From Rhizobium sp. FY34 (GTDB taxonomy: Bacteria > Pseudomonadota > Alphaproteobacteria > Rhizobiales > Rhizobiaceae): DNA of 64,000 nucleotides. The notes under the pieces are model-generated. The model was given only the letters and a program-made list of their open reading frames with translations, was not told where the DNA came from and made no database searches. Positions 44,751 to 53,931 of the stretch are shown piece by piece. The stretch is from contig NZ_STFZ01000011.1 in the NCBI RefSeq assembly GCF_005222845.1, positions 275,996 through 339,995 on the forward strand, given 5' to 3'. The position numbers and the translations under genes are program-made. Numbering within the stretch: the first letter of the stretch is position 1; each line of letters starts with the position of its first letter.

Positions 44751-45977
44751 CTAGCCGTCCTGGCGACGCGGTGCAGACCGCTCGAAAAAGAACCAGGGAC
44801 GCAGGCGAACGCCAATCACGTTTCCGGCAAAAGCCGCAACGACCCACAGATAGCCGTGCAGGCTGCCGGAGGCGATACCGGAGAAATAGGCGCCGATATT
44901 GCAGCCATAGGCGATGCGGGCGCCATAGCCGAGCAGCAGACCACCGGCAACGGCTGCCAGCACGGAGCGCAGCGGGATATCGAGCGAGGGTGCGAATCGC
45001 CCGGCAAGGGAAGCCGCCAGCATGGCGCCGGCAATGATGCCGAAATCCATGATCGAAGTGACATCGGCAAACACACTGCCGGCCAGCGCCTTGGCATTGC
45101 CCGGCATCTGCCAATAGGCCCATTGCATGGGATCTATCCCGATCGCCTGCGCGCCCTTGGCGCCCCAGAGCGCAAAGGCCGAGGTGATGCCCCAAGGCCG
45201 ACCGGCAATGGCCAGCGTCAGGAAATTGAGGATGACCAGGGCGACGGCGCCGGCCACCAGCGGCCAGGGACCGCGCAGATAGCGTTGCAGGCCGGTGCGT
45301 GGCGAAGCGAGTTCCTGTTCAAGACTGCCATGCCTGCGCCGTTCGATGACGATGGTGATGGCGGTAATGGCGGCAAAGATGGCGAGCGACACGGCAATGC
45401 CGCCCAGCATGCCAAAGCTCTGGTAAAGCGCTATCGGCGGCAGCGCCGGCAGGCTCAGCCACCAGTCGAAATGGATGGTGCCAAGCACGGAGCCAACAAT
45501 GAAGAAGAACAGCGTGACCAGCATGCGGGCATTGCCGCCGCCGGCGGTAAACAGCGTGCCCGACGCGCATCCGCCCCCCAGCTGCATACCGATACCGAAC
45601 ATGAAGGCGCCCGCAATGACGCCGAGGCCGGCCGGCGAAACATTGCCGCGTACCTCATTGCCAAACAGCGTACCGCTGGACAAAGCCGGGAAAAATAGGA
45701 TGACGGCAAGCGCCAGAAGCAGCATCTGGACGCGCAGGCCGCGTCCCCTGCCCTCGACGATGAAGACACGCCAGGCGGAAGTAAAGCCGAAGGACGCATG
45801 ATAGAGCGAAATGCCGAGCGCCCCGCCGACGAGAAACAGAGCACCCTGCGCACTGCCATAGATCGCGCCCAGCGTAAGCGTGCCAAGAACGAGAACCACA
45901 AGGGCCGTCACGCCGGACGCTCCCAATGGCGGGATGCTCGACGCACTGCCTGTGGTCGAGGATTGGACAAAGGCCAT
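44751..45977 (-). CDS. YeeE/YedE-family (TsuA-like) sulfur compound transporter
   Basis: This 408-residue membrane protein has two homologous halves with about nine or more helices. The conserved cysteine motifs of the thiosulfate transporter TsuA/YeeE are visible: GGGCASGTLFTAGGGNARM in the first half and YGCNIGAYFSGIASGSLHGY in the second. These form the pathway that relays thiosulfate or related sulfur species. AGGAGA precedes MAFVQSSTTG, so this start is used in place of a longer frame. No TusA-like partner gene is adjacent, unlike many such loci. Confidence 0.87.
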   Translation of the reverse strand: MAFVQSSTTGSASSIPPLGASGVTALVVLVLGTLTLGAIYGSAQGALFLVGGALGISLYHASFGFTSAWRVFIVEGRGRGLRVQMLLLALAVILFFPALSSGTLFGNEVRGNVSPAGLGVIAGAFMFGIGMQLGGGCASGTLFTAGGGNARMLVTLFFFIVGSVLGTIHFDWWLSLPALPPIALYQSFGMLGGIAVSLAIFAAITAITIVIERRRHGSLEQELASPRTGLQRYLRGPWPLVAGAVALVILNFLTLAIAGRPWGITSAFALWGAKGAQAIGIDPMQWAYWQMPGNAKALAGSVFADVTSIMDFGIIAGAMLAASLAGRFAPSLDIPLRSVLAAVAGGLLLGYGARIAYGCNIGAYFSGIASGSLHGYLWVVAAFAGNVIGVRLRPWFFFERSAPRRQDG

Positions 45978-46185
45978 GATCAATCTCCTAGAGTAATGTT
46001 TTTCAAGATAGGGCGCAATACCGGGTCCTTCGAGGCAATCGCTGCCATTTCTGTGGGTTTTATTGGAAACCTGTACTGCCAGCCGGCTTTTCCTGGGCGC
46101 TGCGAACGAGGCGGCTTGCCGCAAGGGGCGCAGCTTGGCATCCTGTCACAAAACAAGCCGATAGGTCGAACACCGGAGACACACC

Positions 46186-46812
46186 ATGAAGGCGCTGCTG
46201 CTCATCGATATTCAGAACGGCTTTTGCCCCGGCGGCAACCTGCCAGTGCCGGACGGCGACACCGTGGTGCCGGTCATCAACCAGCTGATCGAGGAAGGCT
46301 CCTATGATCTGGTGGTCGCCTCGCAGGATTGGCATCCGGCCGATCATGGCAGCTTTGCCTCCCAGCATTTAGGCGCAAAACCCTTTGATATGGGGGAATT
46401 GTCCGGCCAGAAGCAGGTTCTCTGGCCCGATCATTGCGTGCAGGGCACGCCCGATGCCGATTTCCATCCGGATCTCAATATCGAAGCCATCGACTATATC
46501 CAGCAGAAGGGCGAGAACCCGGCTGTCGACAGCTATTCCGCCTTTCGCGACAATGACCAGGCAGCCGTGACCGGTCTTGCCGGCTATCTGCGCGCCCAGC
46601 AGGTGACGGAGCTGGATATCTGCGGCCTGGCCACCGATTATTGCGTCAGGTTTTCTGCGCTCGACGCACGCGACATGCTGCCGGACGTCAAGATCTGCTT
46701 TATCGAGGATGCCAGCCGCGGCATTGATCCGCAGGGCGTCAAGGACGCCATTGCCGAGATGCGCGCGCGCGGCGTCGCCATCATCACCAGCGCCGAGATA
46801 TTCGCCGACTGA
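46186..46812 (+). CDS. pncA: Nicotinamidase
   Basis: PncA hydrolyses nicotinamide to nicotinate in NAD salvage. The 208-residue protein has the catalytic Asp in LLIDIQNGFCPGG, the metal-binding DWHPADHGSFASQHLG region, and the nucleophile cysteine in CGLATDYCVRFSALDA. It is a single gene, convergent to the aminopeptidase P gene with a terminator hairpin between. Confidence 0.94.
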   Translation: MKALLLIDIQNGFCPGGNLPVPDGDTVVPVINQLIEEGSYDLVVASQDWHPADHGSFASQHLGAKPFDMGELSGQKQVLWPDHCVQGTPDADFHPDLNIEAIDYIQQKGENPAVDSYSAFRDNDQAAVTGLAGYLRAQQVTELDICGLATDYCVRFSALDARDMLPDVKICFIEDASRGIDPQGVKDAIAEMRARGVAIITSAEIFAD

Positions 46813-46819
46813 TAGGGTG

Positions 46820-46852
46820 TTGCGACCGCAGCCTTGCCGGCGGCGGTCGCAA
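46820..46852. terminator. Bidirectional terminator between pncA and aminopeptidase P
   Basis: TTGCGACCGC and GCGGTCGCAA pair perfectly over 10 bases with a 13-base loop, between the stop codons of two convergent genes. Confidence 0.65.
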
Positions 46853-46860
46853 GACAGGAA

Positions 46861-48690
46861 TCAAAGCGGCTGCGTTGCCTGCTCAAGCCAGGACAGAACA
46901 TCCGCATCGGTGACCAGCGGCGACAGCTTTTCACGCACTGTCGCATGATAGCGGTCGATCCAATCCTGTTCCTCTACCGTCAGCAGCTCGGTCAGGATCA
47001 ACCGCCGGTCGATCGGGCACCAGGTCAGCGTCTCGAACCCCATCATCGGCAGGTCGCCGCCCTCGATCATATCGAGCGGCGTCACATAGATCAGGTTTTC
47101 GATACGGATGCCGAAGGCGCCGGGCCGGTAATAGCCGGGCTCGTTAGACAGGATCATGCCGGGCAGCAATTCTTGCGTCGAAAGCCGTGCAATGCGCTGC
47201 GGCCCCTCATGCACAGAAAGATAAGAGCCGACGCCGTGGCCTGTACCATGCGCAAAGTCGGCACCGGCCTTCCACAGCGCAATGCGCGCCAGCGGATCGA
47301 GATCGCAGCCGCGTGATCCCTTGGGAAAACGCGCGGTGGAAATGGCAATCATGCCCTTCAGCACCAGCGTAAAGAACCGCTTCTGCTCTTGCGGTACAGA
47401 ACCGATCGCCACCGTGCGGGTGATATCCGTCGTGCCATTCACATATTGCGCGCCCGAATCGATGAGGAAGAGTTCGCCCGGCTGCAGCAGCCGGTCGCTC
47501 TCGGTGGTCACGCGGTAATGCATGATGGCGCCATGCTCGCCGGCGCCCGAGATCGTATCGAAAGAAACATCCTTCAGCGGGTTCTGCAGGCTCTGGCCGA
47601 TCCGCGCCCGGCAGGCTTCCAGCACCTTCACCGCTGCGATTTCCGTCAGGCTGCCCGGCGGCTGCGCATCGAGCCAGGCAAGGAAGGTGACCATGGCAAC
47701 GCCATCCTGCACATGCGCCTCGGCAGAGCCGCGCAGTTCGACGGCATTCTTCACCGCACGCGGCAGGCGGGCCGGATCGGTCGCCTCGACAACAACACCG
47801 CCGGCATCCTCGATCACCTTGGTGAGCGCAACCGACGTGGCATCGGCATCGACAAGGATCCTTGCACCATCGGCTGCATGGTGCGCCAGGCGCGCAAGCA
47901 GGCTTTCCGGCGCATGGATCGTGCAGAGCGGCGCCAGATGCGCTGCCGCATCCGCGCCGACCTTGCCCTGGTGGAGAAAGAGTTCAGCCCGCCCATCGGC
48001 CGTCAGAATGGCGCGTGCCAGCGGATGCGGCGTGTGCGGCACATCGGCGCCGCGAATATTGAAGATCCAGGCAATGGAAGACGGATCGGCGATCAGCACG
48101 GCGGCGGCCTTTTTCTGCGCAAGGCCTTCGGCAATCTCGGCAATTTTGTCGGATGCCGCTTTGCCCGCATGGCTCTCCAACTGCACGACCACCTGCCCCA
48201 TGGGTTCGGCAGGACGATCCTGCCACAGTGCATCGAGCGGATTGGCATCAAGCATTACCAGGCTTCCGCCGCGCGCTGACACGGCCGCCGCGAGACGCTT
48301 CACCTCGGCGCCGCTATGCAGCCAGGGATCAAGGCCCAGCTTGAAGCCGCTCGGGCCGTGGGCCGCAATCCAACTATGCGGCGGCTCGCCCACAAGATCG
48401 CCCGGCGTGAAGGTTTGCGCATCCACCTGCTGCACAAGCTGCGTCGTATAGCGTCCATCGACGAAGACCACGGCTTGCGACTGCGTCACCAGCGCCATGC
48501 CGGCCGAACCGGTAAAGCCGGTCAGCCAGGACAGCCGCTCGGCAGACGCCGGCACATACTCCCCCTGGAATTCGTCAGCGCGCGGCACGAGGAAGCCATC
48601 AATCCCAAGCGCGTCGAACTGGGCTCGCAGCTGCGCCACGCGTGACGGGCCAAACTGCGGGGTTGAGGTGGTCTCGAAGGATTGGAACAT
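46861..48690 (-). CDS. Aminopeptidase P family metalloprotease
   Basis: This 609-residue enzyme is an Xaa-Pro aminopeptidase of the three-domain type: two creatinase-like N-terminal domains (VPRADEFQGEYVPASAERL and so on) and a pita-bread catalytic domain with the metal ligands in FLIDSGAQYVNGTTDITRT, AHGTGHGVGSYLSVHEGP and MILSNEPGYY. It cleaves N-terminal residues preceding proline in the cytoplasm. The start MFQSFETTSTP agrees with the usual length; the long frame upstream has no domain. A nearby ATG two codons up is possible. Confidence 0.93.
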   Translation of the reverse strand: MFQSFETTSTPQFGPSRVAQLRAQFDALGIDGFLVPRADEFQGEYVPASAERLSWLTGFTGSAGMALVTQSQAVVFVDGRYTTQLVQQVDAQTFTPGDLVGEPPHSWIAAHGPSGFKLGLDPWLHSGAEVKRLAAAVSARGGSLVMLDANPLDALWQDRPAEPMGQVVVQLESHAGKAASDKIAEIAEGLAQKKAAAVLIADPSSIAWIFNIRGADVPHTPHPLARAILTADGRAELFLHQGKVGADAAAHLAPLCTIHAPESLLARLAHHAADGARILVDADATSVALTKVIEDAGGVVVEATDPARLPRAVKNAVELRGSAEAHVQDGVAMVTFLAWLDAQPPGSLTEIAAVKVLEACRARIGQSLQNPLKDVSFDTISGAGEHGAIMHYRVTTESDRLLQPGELFLIDSGAQYVNGTTDITRTVAIGSVPQEQKRFFTLVLKGMIAISTARFPKGSRGCDLDPLARIALWKAGADFAHGTGHGVGSYLSVHEGPQRIARLSTQELLPGMILSNEPGYYRPGAFGIRIENLIYVTPLDMIEGGDLPMMGFETLTWCPIDRRLILTELLTVEEQDWIDRYHATVREKLSPLVTDADVLSWLEQATQPL

Positions 48691-48939
48691 AGGCATGCTT
48701 TCGATGAGGACGATTCCGATGACCGGCATTGTGACCGGAAAAATGCTGCCGGACCAGATTGACAGAGAAATGATATCAGATTGTGCAACTGCGAAAGCAC
48801 GCTGACCCACGTTGAGCCACCCATGCAATGAATGCATGACACCCGTGTAGCAGAGCCTCTGACTGAACAGCAAATGAGCGACTATATTCAACTCATCGGG
48901 TGAGTGGACAAACGCTCACCACACAAAAGGACCGCACCG

Positions 48940-49113
48940 ATGGCAAATTCCTTCTTCCGCAATGCCTTTGATCGCGTCGTCGCCGCTCGCGAGCGTCAGG
49001 CCACCCGTTATGTCAACGGCGCCCTGATGTATCTCGATGACGAGCACCTGACGGCGCTCGGCACAAGCCGCGAAGAACTGCGCCGCAAGGGCGCAACCCG
49101 CTACGTGTTCTGA
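48940..49113 (+). CDS. Small DUF1127-like protein
   Basis: This 57-residue protein (MANSFFRNAFDRVVAARERQ at the start) has the helical, Arg-rich pattern of DUF1127 (YjiS-like) proteins, with YLDDEHLTALGTSREELRRKG as the C-terminal part. AAGGA precedes its ATG. Such small proteins in Agrobacterium have been reported to bind RNA and affect metabolism, but this one is only a resemblance. Three hairpins follow it before prmA, so it is an isolated transcript. Confidence 0.7.
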   Translation: MANSFFRNAFDRVVAARERQATRYVNGALMYLDDEHLTALGTSREELRRKGATRYVF

Positions 49114-49235
49114 TGGAAATGGGACGGCGGGTCTCCTCCCAAGCCGCCGTTCCGCTCAGAACACGCGGAAGTCCCGCTTGAGCGCTTTGCCTCCAGGCGC
49201 TCGCGGGCTGGATCTGCCGCTTGCGGTATGGTCCT

Positions 49236-49270
49236 AAAAAAGGCGACACTTTCGGGTGTCGCCTTTTTTT
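49236..49270. terminator. Strong bidirectional terminator
   Basis: AAAAAAGGCGACAC-TTTCGG-GTGTCGCCTTTTTT is a perfect 14-base-pair stem with U tracts on both sides, between the small DUF1127-like gene (plus) and prmA (minus). Two further hairpins lie at about 49122-49154 and 49178-49202. Confidence 0.9.
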
Positions 49271-49327
49271 GTTCCGCCCGAACCCATACCTTAAATGCAA
49301 TGCTGCGCTGCGGGATAAGCAACGCTA

Positions 49328-50209
49328 TCAGCGACCATGGCGCAGGTGGATGGTCACCCAGCCATTGCGCCAAAGCGTGCGCACATGCGAGAGGCCTGCG
49401 CCATTATAGGCCGCAATCACCTTCCAGCGCTGTGAAGCCAGAATGCCGGACAGGATGACATCACCGCCGGGGCTCAAATGCGTCGCCAGCTGCGGCGCAA
49501 TCTTGATCAATGGACGTGCCAGGATATTGGCGATGATGAGGTCGAACGGCCCATGACGGCGAAAGGCGGAGGAATGGAAGCCAGGCGCCGTTTCCAGCGC
49601 GATACCGCCGGAAATACGGTTGAGCCGGACATTCTCGGCTGCCACCTTCACCGCGACCGGATCGATATCGGTGGCAAGAACCGGGATTTTCTTCAGCTTG
49701 GCCACCGCAATCGCCAAAACGCCGCTGCCCGTGCCCAGGTCCAGCGCATTGCGCGGCGGATGGGCGCGCATCACGCGCTCGATCATTTCCAGGCATCCAG
49801 CCGTCGTGCCATGATGTCCGGTACCGAAGGCCTGGCCGGCATCGATCTCGATGGGCACGTCGCCGCTGCGTACCTTGTCGCGATCATGCGATCCGTGCAC
49901 GAGAAAGCGCCCTGCCCGTACCGGCTTCAGACCTTCCAGGGACTTGGCGATCCAGTCGATGTCCGGCAGAACTTCGCGCTCAATGACGAGATCCGGATAG
50001 GCCTCGGCAATGGTTTCGGCAAAGCGAGCGCGCACCTCGTCTTCGTCGGAGAACATCATATAGACGGAGGCTTCCCAGCGGTCTGTCTTCTCGTCCACTT
50101 CCGTGGTGCCGATGGCAAAATCCTCTTCGCCGAAGCAGAATGACAGGAGATCGAGAATGTCCTCGGATTCCTGCTCGGTAACGGTGACGTAGAGGCGCAT
50201 CTCGCTCAA
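49328..50209 (-). CDS. prmA: Ribosomal protein L11 methyltransferase
   Basis: PrmA methylates ribosomal protein L11. The 293-residue protein has the N-terminal L11-binding part and a class I methyltransferase domain with IEIDAGQAFGTGHHGTTAGCLE, NALDLGTGSGVLAIAVAKL (SAM loop) and the FDLIIANILARPL motif. I use a TTG start (MSEMRLYVT), which aligns with the MSEIRLY start of rhizobial homologues; the ATG three codons on (MRLYVTV) is the alternative. It stands before the SCO gene on the same strand with about 100 bases between. Confidence 0.92.
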   Translation of the reverse strand: MSEMRLYVTVTEQESEDILDLLSFCFGEEDFAIGTTEVDEKTDRWEASVYMMFSDEDEVRARFAETIAEAYPDLVIEREVLPDIDWIAKSLEGLKPVRAGRFLVHGSHDRDKVRSGDVPIEIDAGQAFGTGHHGTTAGCLEMIERVMRAHPPRNALDLGTGSGVLAIAVAKLKKIPVLATDIDPVAVKVAAENVRLNRISGGIALETAPGFHSSAFRRHGPFDLIIANILARPLIKIAPQLATHLSPGGDVILSGILASQRWKVIAAYNGAGLSHVRTLWRNGWVTIHLRHGR

Positions 50210-50308
50210 GGCTGTGTTCTTTCTGCGGCTATCTGTGTTGGCGCATGCTTTGCCACAAAACCGAGCGCACCAGCAAGCGCGCAGAGCCGCCATAAAGCGA
50301 CCCGGTGA

Positions 50309-50908
50309 TCAGCCCTTGATGAGGTTCTGAAGCTTCGTCTTGGCCGTATCGGGGTTTTCGCCATAGGAGATCGTGCCGGCAAATCGACCGCCCTTGTCGA
50401 GAAGGAAGACGGATGCCGTGTGGTCCATGGTGTAATCGCCGTTCGGATCCTTTTCGTCCACCGGCACCTTACGGGCATAAACGCGGAAACCCTTGACCAT
50501 TTCGCCGATCTTGTCCGGCGCACCGGAAATGCCGATGATGCGGTCACTGACATTGGACACATAGCGCCCAAGCAGTTCCGGCGGATCGCGCTCCGGGTCC
50601 ACCGTCACAAAATAGGCATTCAGCCTGGTGCCATCCGGGTCCACGGTATGCAGCCAGCCGTTCAGCTCGAACAGCGTTGTCGGGCAAACTTCCGGGCAAT
50701 GGGTAAAGCCGAAGAACAGCGCGGTCGGTTTTTCCTGGAAGGCTTTTTCCGTGATCGGCTGACCGGTCTGGGCAACAAGCTGGAAGGGCACGCCGAACGG
50801 AGCTTCGGCAATCTGCTTTTGCGTGCCGGTCACCTCATAGGTGAGCCATCCCAGCACGCCCGCCATGACGGCAACGGCGGCCCAAAGAACGATGCGGACG
50901 GTCTTCAT
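50309..50908 (-). CDS. SCO1/SenC-family copper protein
   Basis: This 199-residue protein has an N-terminal membrane helix (IVLWAAVAVMAGVLGWLTY) and a thioredoxin-like domain with the CxxxC copper motif in FFGFTHCPEVCPTTLFEL and a C-terminal histidine (DYTMDHTASVFLLD). It delivers copper to the CuA site of cytochrome c oxidase or acts as a redox protein in the periplasm. No oxidase genes are beside it. A predicted 51-residue membrane protein lies upstream on the same strand. Confidence 0.92.
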   Translation of the reverse strand: MKTVRIVLWAAVAVMAGVLGWLTYEVTGTQKQIAEAPFGVPFQLVAQTGQPITEKAFQEKPTALFFGFTHCPEVCPTTLFELNGWLHTVDPDGTRLNAYFVTVDPERDPPELLGRYVSNVSDRIIGISGAPDKIGEMVKGFRVYARKVPVDEKDPNGDYTMDHTASVFLLDKGGRFAGTISYGENPDTAKTKLQNLIKG

Positions 50909-51045
50909 GATGGCGTAACAGCTCCTGCAAGGCGATAGATCATCCCATACGCTCTAGGCCGGTGCGCTGCAATTCACGATCACGCCGAAATGACAAGGCG
51001 CGCGCATTTGTCCCGCCCCGACAACCACTTGCTCCGCGTGATCCA

Positions 51046-51201
51046 TCACATGCACCAGGCAGCAAGACTATCCTGCATCGCAAGCAACAAGGCCGGGCCA
51101 TGAACAATCCAGCCATAGAAGGCAAGCACCAGCAATATGGCCGCAAAAAATGCCGCCAGAAGCGAAATAGCCGCGCCGGAGTGCCATCTGGGTAACGTCA
51201 T
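51046..51201 (-). CDS. Predicted 51-residue single-span membrane protein
   Basis: This frame has not been placed in any family I know. It begins MTLPRWHSGAAISLLAAF, with AAGG 6 bases before the ATG, and ends AAWCM. Residues 10-34 are a strongly hydrophobic helix (AISLLAAFFAAILLVLAFYGW part), with positive and polar residues before it; the tail is amphipathic. It is encoded 137 bases upstream of the SCO gene on the same strand and may be part of the same transcript. Tiny membrane proteins commonly assist respiratory complexes, so this is a reasonable but unproven link. Confidence 0.55.
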   Translation of the reverse strand: MTLPRWHSGAAISLLAAFFAAILLVLAFYGWIVHGPALLLAMQDSLAAWCM

Positions 51202-51412
51202 AGCAACCTTCTACGCCGACAGTGAAGAAGAACCAAGCTTTCCCTAGAATATCAGGATTAGCGAATGTTTAACACCTGTTTGAGACAGTTTTGACGAGTC
51301 GAGGGGCTCCACCCAACATAATGCGGCTATTCATTCGACAGCCGGCGCCAGGTGGAACGACTTTTTGCGTGCATGACAAGCCAAAAGGTTTCAACGGGGT
51401 CCGGCAACAATT

Positions 51413-53371
51413 ATGGCGAGCGGTAACGGTAAGACAATGTCGATCGGGAACAGACTCATGACGCTGGGCATCGCTGCCTTTGCGGGCATGGGCACGATCG
51501 TGGGCGTGGGTTGGTACCAGCAAACTGAGGCAGAACAGGGGCTCATGAAGGCCATCGCCATTCGCGAGCAGGTCGATCAGTTGAATGCTTTGAAGAGCGC
51601 CAACCTGGAAATGATCCTCGCCGCCATGGATACGATCGTCGACAAGGACGAACGCAAGGTCCAGCCCGAACGGCTCGTGATGATTGCCGAAACCGCAAAG
51701 GCACTGACCGATGGCGGACCAACCGTTTCAACACTTGCCGCTGCAGTGGGCAATCCAGGCCTTGCGTCCAGCTATCCGGCCGAGGTTGCGACCGTCGCAA
51801 AGCTCATCCAGGTGGATCTGAAGACCCTGGTCGAAAGCGGCGGAGCCGACGAACAATTCGACGCCATTGATGACGGCATCGACGGCGGTGGCGAGAAAAT
51901 CAGCGACACACTGAACAAACTGTCAGAGCTTGGCGGCAAACTGGCGACCGACAGCATCACCCATGCACAGGCTCTGTCGAACGAATCCATCTATATGCAG
52001 TTCATCTGCGGACTGGTTGCAATGCTGGTCGTCGCCGTCCTGCAGTTCATTCACGCCGGTACGATCCGCCGCAATATCAAGAATATTCGCAACAGCATGC
52101 GTCAGATCGTCGAAGGCGACTATCAGACGCCCGTCCAGGGAACCGAAGCCAGCGACGAGATCGGCGACATGGCGCGTGCCACCGAGATCTTCCGCAAGGC
52201 TGGACTAGAAAAGCAGCAGCTGGAACAACAGACCAGCGAAGAACGGAGCCGCAACGAAGAGGAAAACCGCCTGCGTGACGCGACGGCGCGTGCCGATGCA
52301 GACGCCGTCAACACCGCAACCAAGGCCCTGGCCGCAGCATTGACCCGCCTTTCCGAAGGCGATCTCAATTCTTCCATAGAGCGCCCCTTCCGCGAGGACC
52401 TTGAGCCGGTGCGCGCCGATTTCAATCGTCTGACGGAGAAACTGCGGGTGATCATGCATGAGATCACCGGCAATGCCAGTTCCATCCAGGCCAATGCCCA
52501 GCAGATGCGCTCTGCCGCAGACGATCTTGCCAAGCGCACCGAACAGCAGGCCGCATCGCTTGAGGAAACGTCTGCGGCGCTGGAACAGATCACCCGCACC
52601 GTGCGCACCGCCACAGACCGCGCCGAGGGTGCGAGCCAGATGGTCAGCAATGCCAAGGATTTTGCCGAAAGCTCGTCCAAGGTGGTCACCGATGCCATGT
52701 CGGCCATGGGCCGCATCGAGGCAGCCACTGGCGAGATCGGCAAGATCATCAATGTGGTTGAAGAAATCGCCTTCCAGACCAATCTTCTGGCGCTGAACGC
52801 CGGCGTTGAAGCCGCCCGAGCAGGCGAAGCCGGCAAGGGTTTCGCCGTGGTTGCCCAGGAAGTGCGTGAACTGGCCGGCCGTGCCGCCGGTGCCGCCAAG
52901 GATATCAAGGCCCTCGTTACGCGCTCCAGCGCCGAAGTCCAGACCGGTGTCGAACTGGTCAAGGCCACCGGCGATGCGCTGCACCGAATCGGCAATGATG
53001 TCTTGATGATCAATGATGATGTCAGCGCGATCGTCACCTCGGCACGCGAACAGTTCGTCGGCCTGTCGGAAATCAACTCCGCCATTGGCCAGATGGACCA
53101 GACGACCCAGCAGAATGCGGCGATGGTGGAGGAAACCAATGCCTCCAGCCACACGCTAGCCAGCGATGCTGATAATCTGACCCGCCTGATGGGTCAGTTC
53201 AACATGGCCGGCAACAGACCCCGCAGCGTGGACATGGCAATGTCTGCACCCGCGGCCCGCCCCTCTCCCGCCCGCAACCTGATGAACAGGGTTGCGAGCG
53301 CCGTTACCAGCAGCAGCTCCGCCGCAAGGTCACTTGCGACGGCCACCAATGAAAAATGGGAAGAGTTCTAA
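51413..53371 (+). CDS. Methyl-accepting chemotaxis protein with C-terminal tether
   Basis: This 652-residue receptor has two membrane helices (about 15-35 and 196-216) around a 160-residue periplasmic helical sensor, HAMP regions (about 217-345) and a signalling domain whose tip reads EIAFQTNLLALNAGVEAARA (451-470) and GEAGKGFAVVAQEVRELAGR. The last residues NEKWEEF match the xWxxF tether that binds CheR and CheB, separated from the receptor by a Ser/Ala/Pro-rich linker. The start MASGNGK is the longest; MSIGNRL at 51437 is possible. CheW follows 1 base after its stop. Ligand unknown. Confidence 0.92.
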   Translation: MASGNGKTMSIGNRLMTLGIAAFAGMGTIVGVGWYQQTEAEQGLMKAIAIREQVDQLNALKSANLEMILAAMDTIVDKDERKVQPERLVMIAETAKALTDGGPTVSTLAAAVGNPGLASSYPAEVATVAKLIQVDLKTLVESGGADEQFDAIDDGIDGGGEKISDTLNKLSELGGKLATDSITHAQALSNESIYMQFICGLVAMLVVAVLQFIHAGTIRRNIKNIRNSMRQIVEGDYQTPVQGTEASDEIGDMARATEIFRKAGLEKQQLEQQTSEERSRNEEENRLRDATARADADAVNTATKALAAALTRLSEGDLNSSIERPFREDLEPVRADFNRLTEKLRVIMHEITGNASSIQANAQQMRSAADDLAKRTEQQAASLEETSAALEQITRTVRTATDRAEGASQMVSNAKDFAESSSKVVTDAMSAMGRIEAATGEIGKIINVVEEIAFQTNLLALNAGVEAARAGEAGKGFAVVAQEVRELAGRAAGAAKDIKALVTRSSAEVQTGVELVKATGDALHRIGNDVLMINDDVSAIVTSAREQFVGLSEINSAIGQMDQTTQQNAAMVEETNASSHTLASDADNLTRLMGQFNMAGNRPRSVDMAMSAPAARPSPARNLMNRVASAVTSSSSAARSLATATNEKWEEF

Positions 53372-53372
53372 T

Positions 53373-53837
53373 ATGAGCAACGCAATCAAAAAGACCGGCG
53401 CCTATCTCGAAATCGTGTCCTTCCATCTCGGCGAACAGGAATTCTGCATCGACATCATGGCCATCCGCGAAATCCGCGGCTGGGCACCGGTTACGCCGAT
53501 GCCGCACACCCCACCTTACGTGCTGGGTCTGATCAACCTGCGCGGCGCGGTGATCCCGGTCATCGACATGGCCTGCCGCCTGGGCATGAAGATGACCGAG
53601 CCGTCGGAACGCGCCGCCATCATCGTCACCGACATTGCCGGCAAGTTGGTTGGCCTTCTGGTCGAGCAGGTCTCCGACATGATGACGATCAAGAGCGAAG
53701 ACCTGCAGCCTGCGCCGGAAATCATTCCGGAAGCCCAGCGCGCCTTCTGCCGCGGCATCGTGGCGCTGGAAAAGACGATGGTCTGCTTCCTGAACCTCGA
53801 CACCGTGATTGCAGACGAGCTCGCCCAGGCCGCCTGA
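53373..53837 (+). CDS. cheW: CheW coupling protein
   Basis: This 154-residue cytoplasmic protein links receptors to the CheA kinase. It is a single CheW domain: VSFHLGEQEFCIDIMAIREI, TPMPHTPPYVLGLINLRGAVIPV and the conserved end region MVCFLNLDTVI. GGAAGAG precedes the ATG and the gene follows the receptor with one base between, so both are made together. No other chemotaxis genes are in the window; they would come from the main che operon. Confidence 0.94.
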   Translation: MSNAIKKTGAYLEIVSFHLGEQEFCIDIMAIREIRGWAPVTPMPHTPPYVLGLINLRGAVIPVIDMACRLGMKMTEPSERAAIIVTDIAGKLVGLLVEQVSDMMTIKSEDLQPAPEIIPEAQRAFCRGIVALEKTMVCFLNLDTVIADELAQAA

Positions 53838-53870
53838 TCCATCACCACTGCTGCTGATATTGGCAATTGA

Positions 53871-53894
53871 CCCCGGTTTCCCACCGGGGCTTTT
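53871..53894 (+). terminator. Terminator after cheW
   Basis: CCCCGGT-TTCCC-ACCGGGG is a 7-base-pair stem followed by CTTTT, 34 bases after the cheW stop. Confidence 0.75.
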
Positions 53895-53931
53895 GGCGTT
53901 TCTGGCAGGCCGGCGACAATGCCCTGCCTCC

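Noticed and set aside
44700..45698. Open frame of 332 codons opposite the YeeE/YedE gene
   Set aside because: No recognisable family, Arg/Gly/Gln-rich; the membrane protein on the other strand explains the region.
50940..51146. Minus-strand frame of 68 codons before the SCO gene
   Set aside because: Cys/Arg-rich with no coherent pattern; the 51-residue frame at 51046-51201 in another phase has a membrane helix and a ribosome-binding site and explains the region better.
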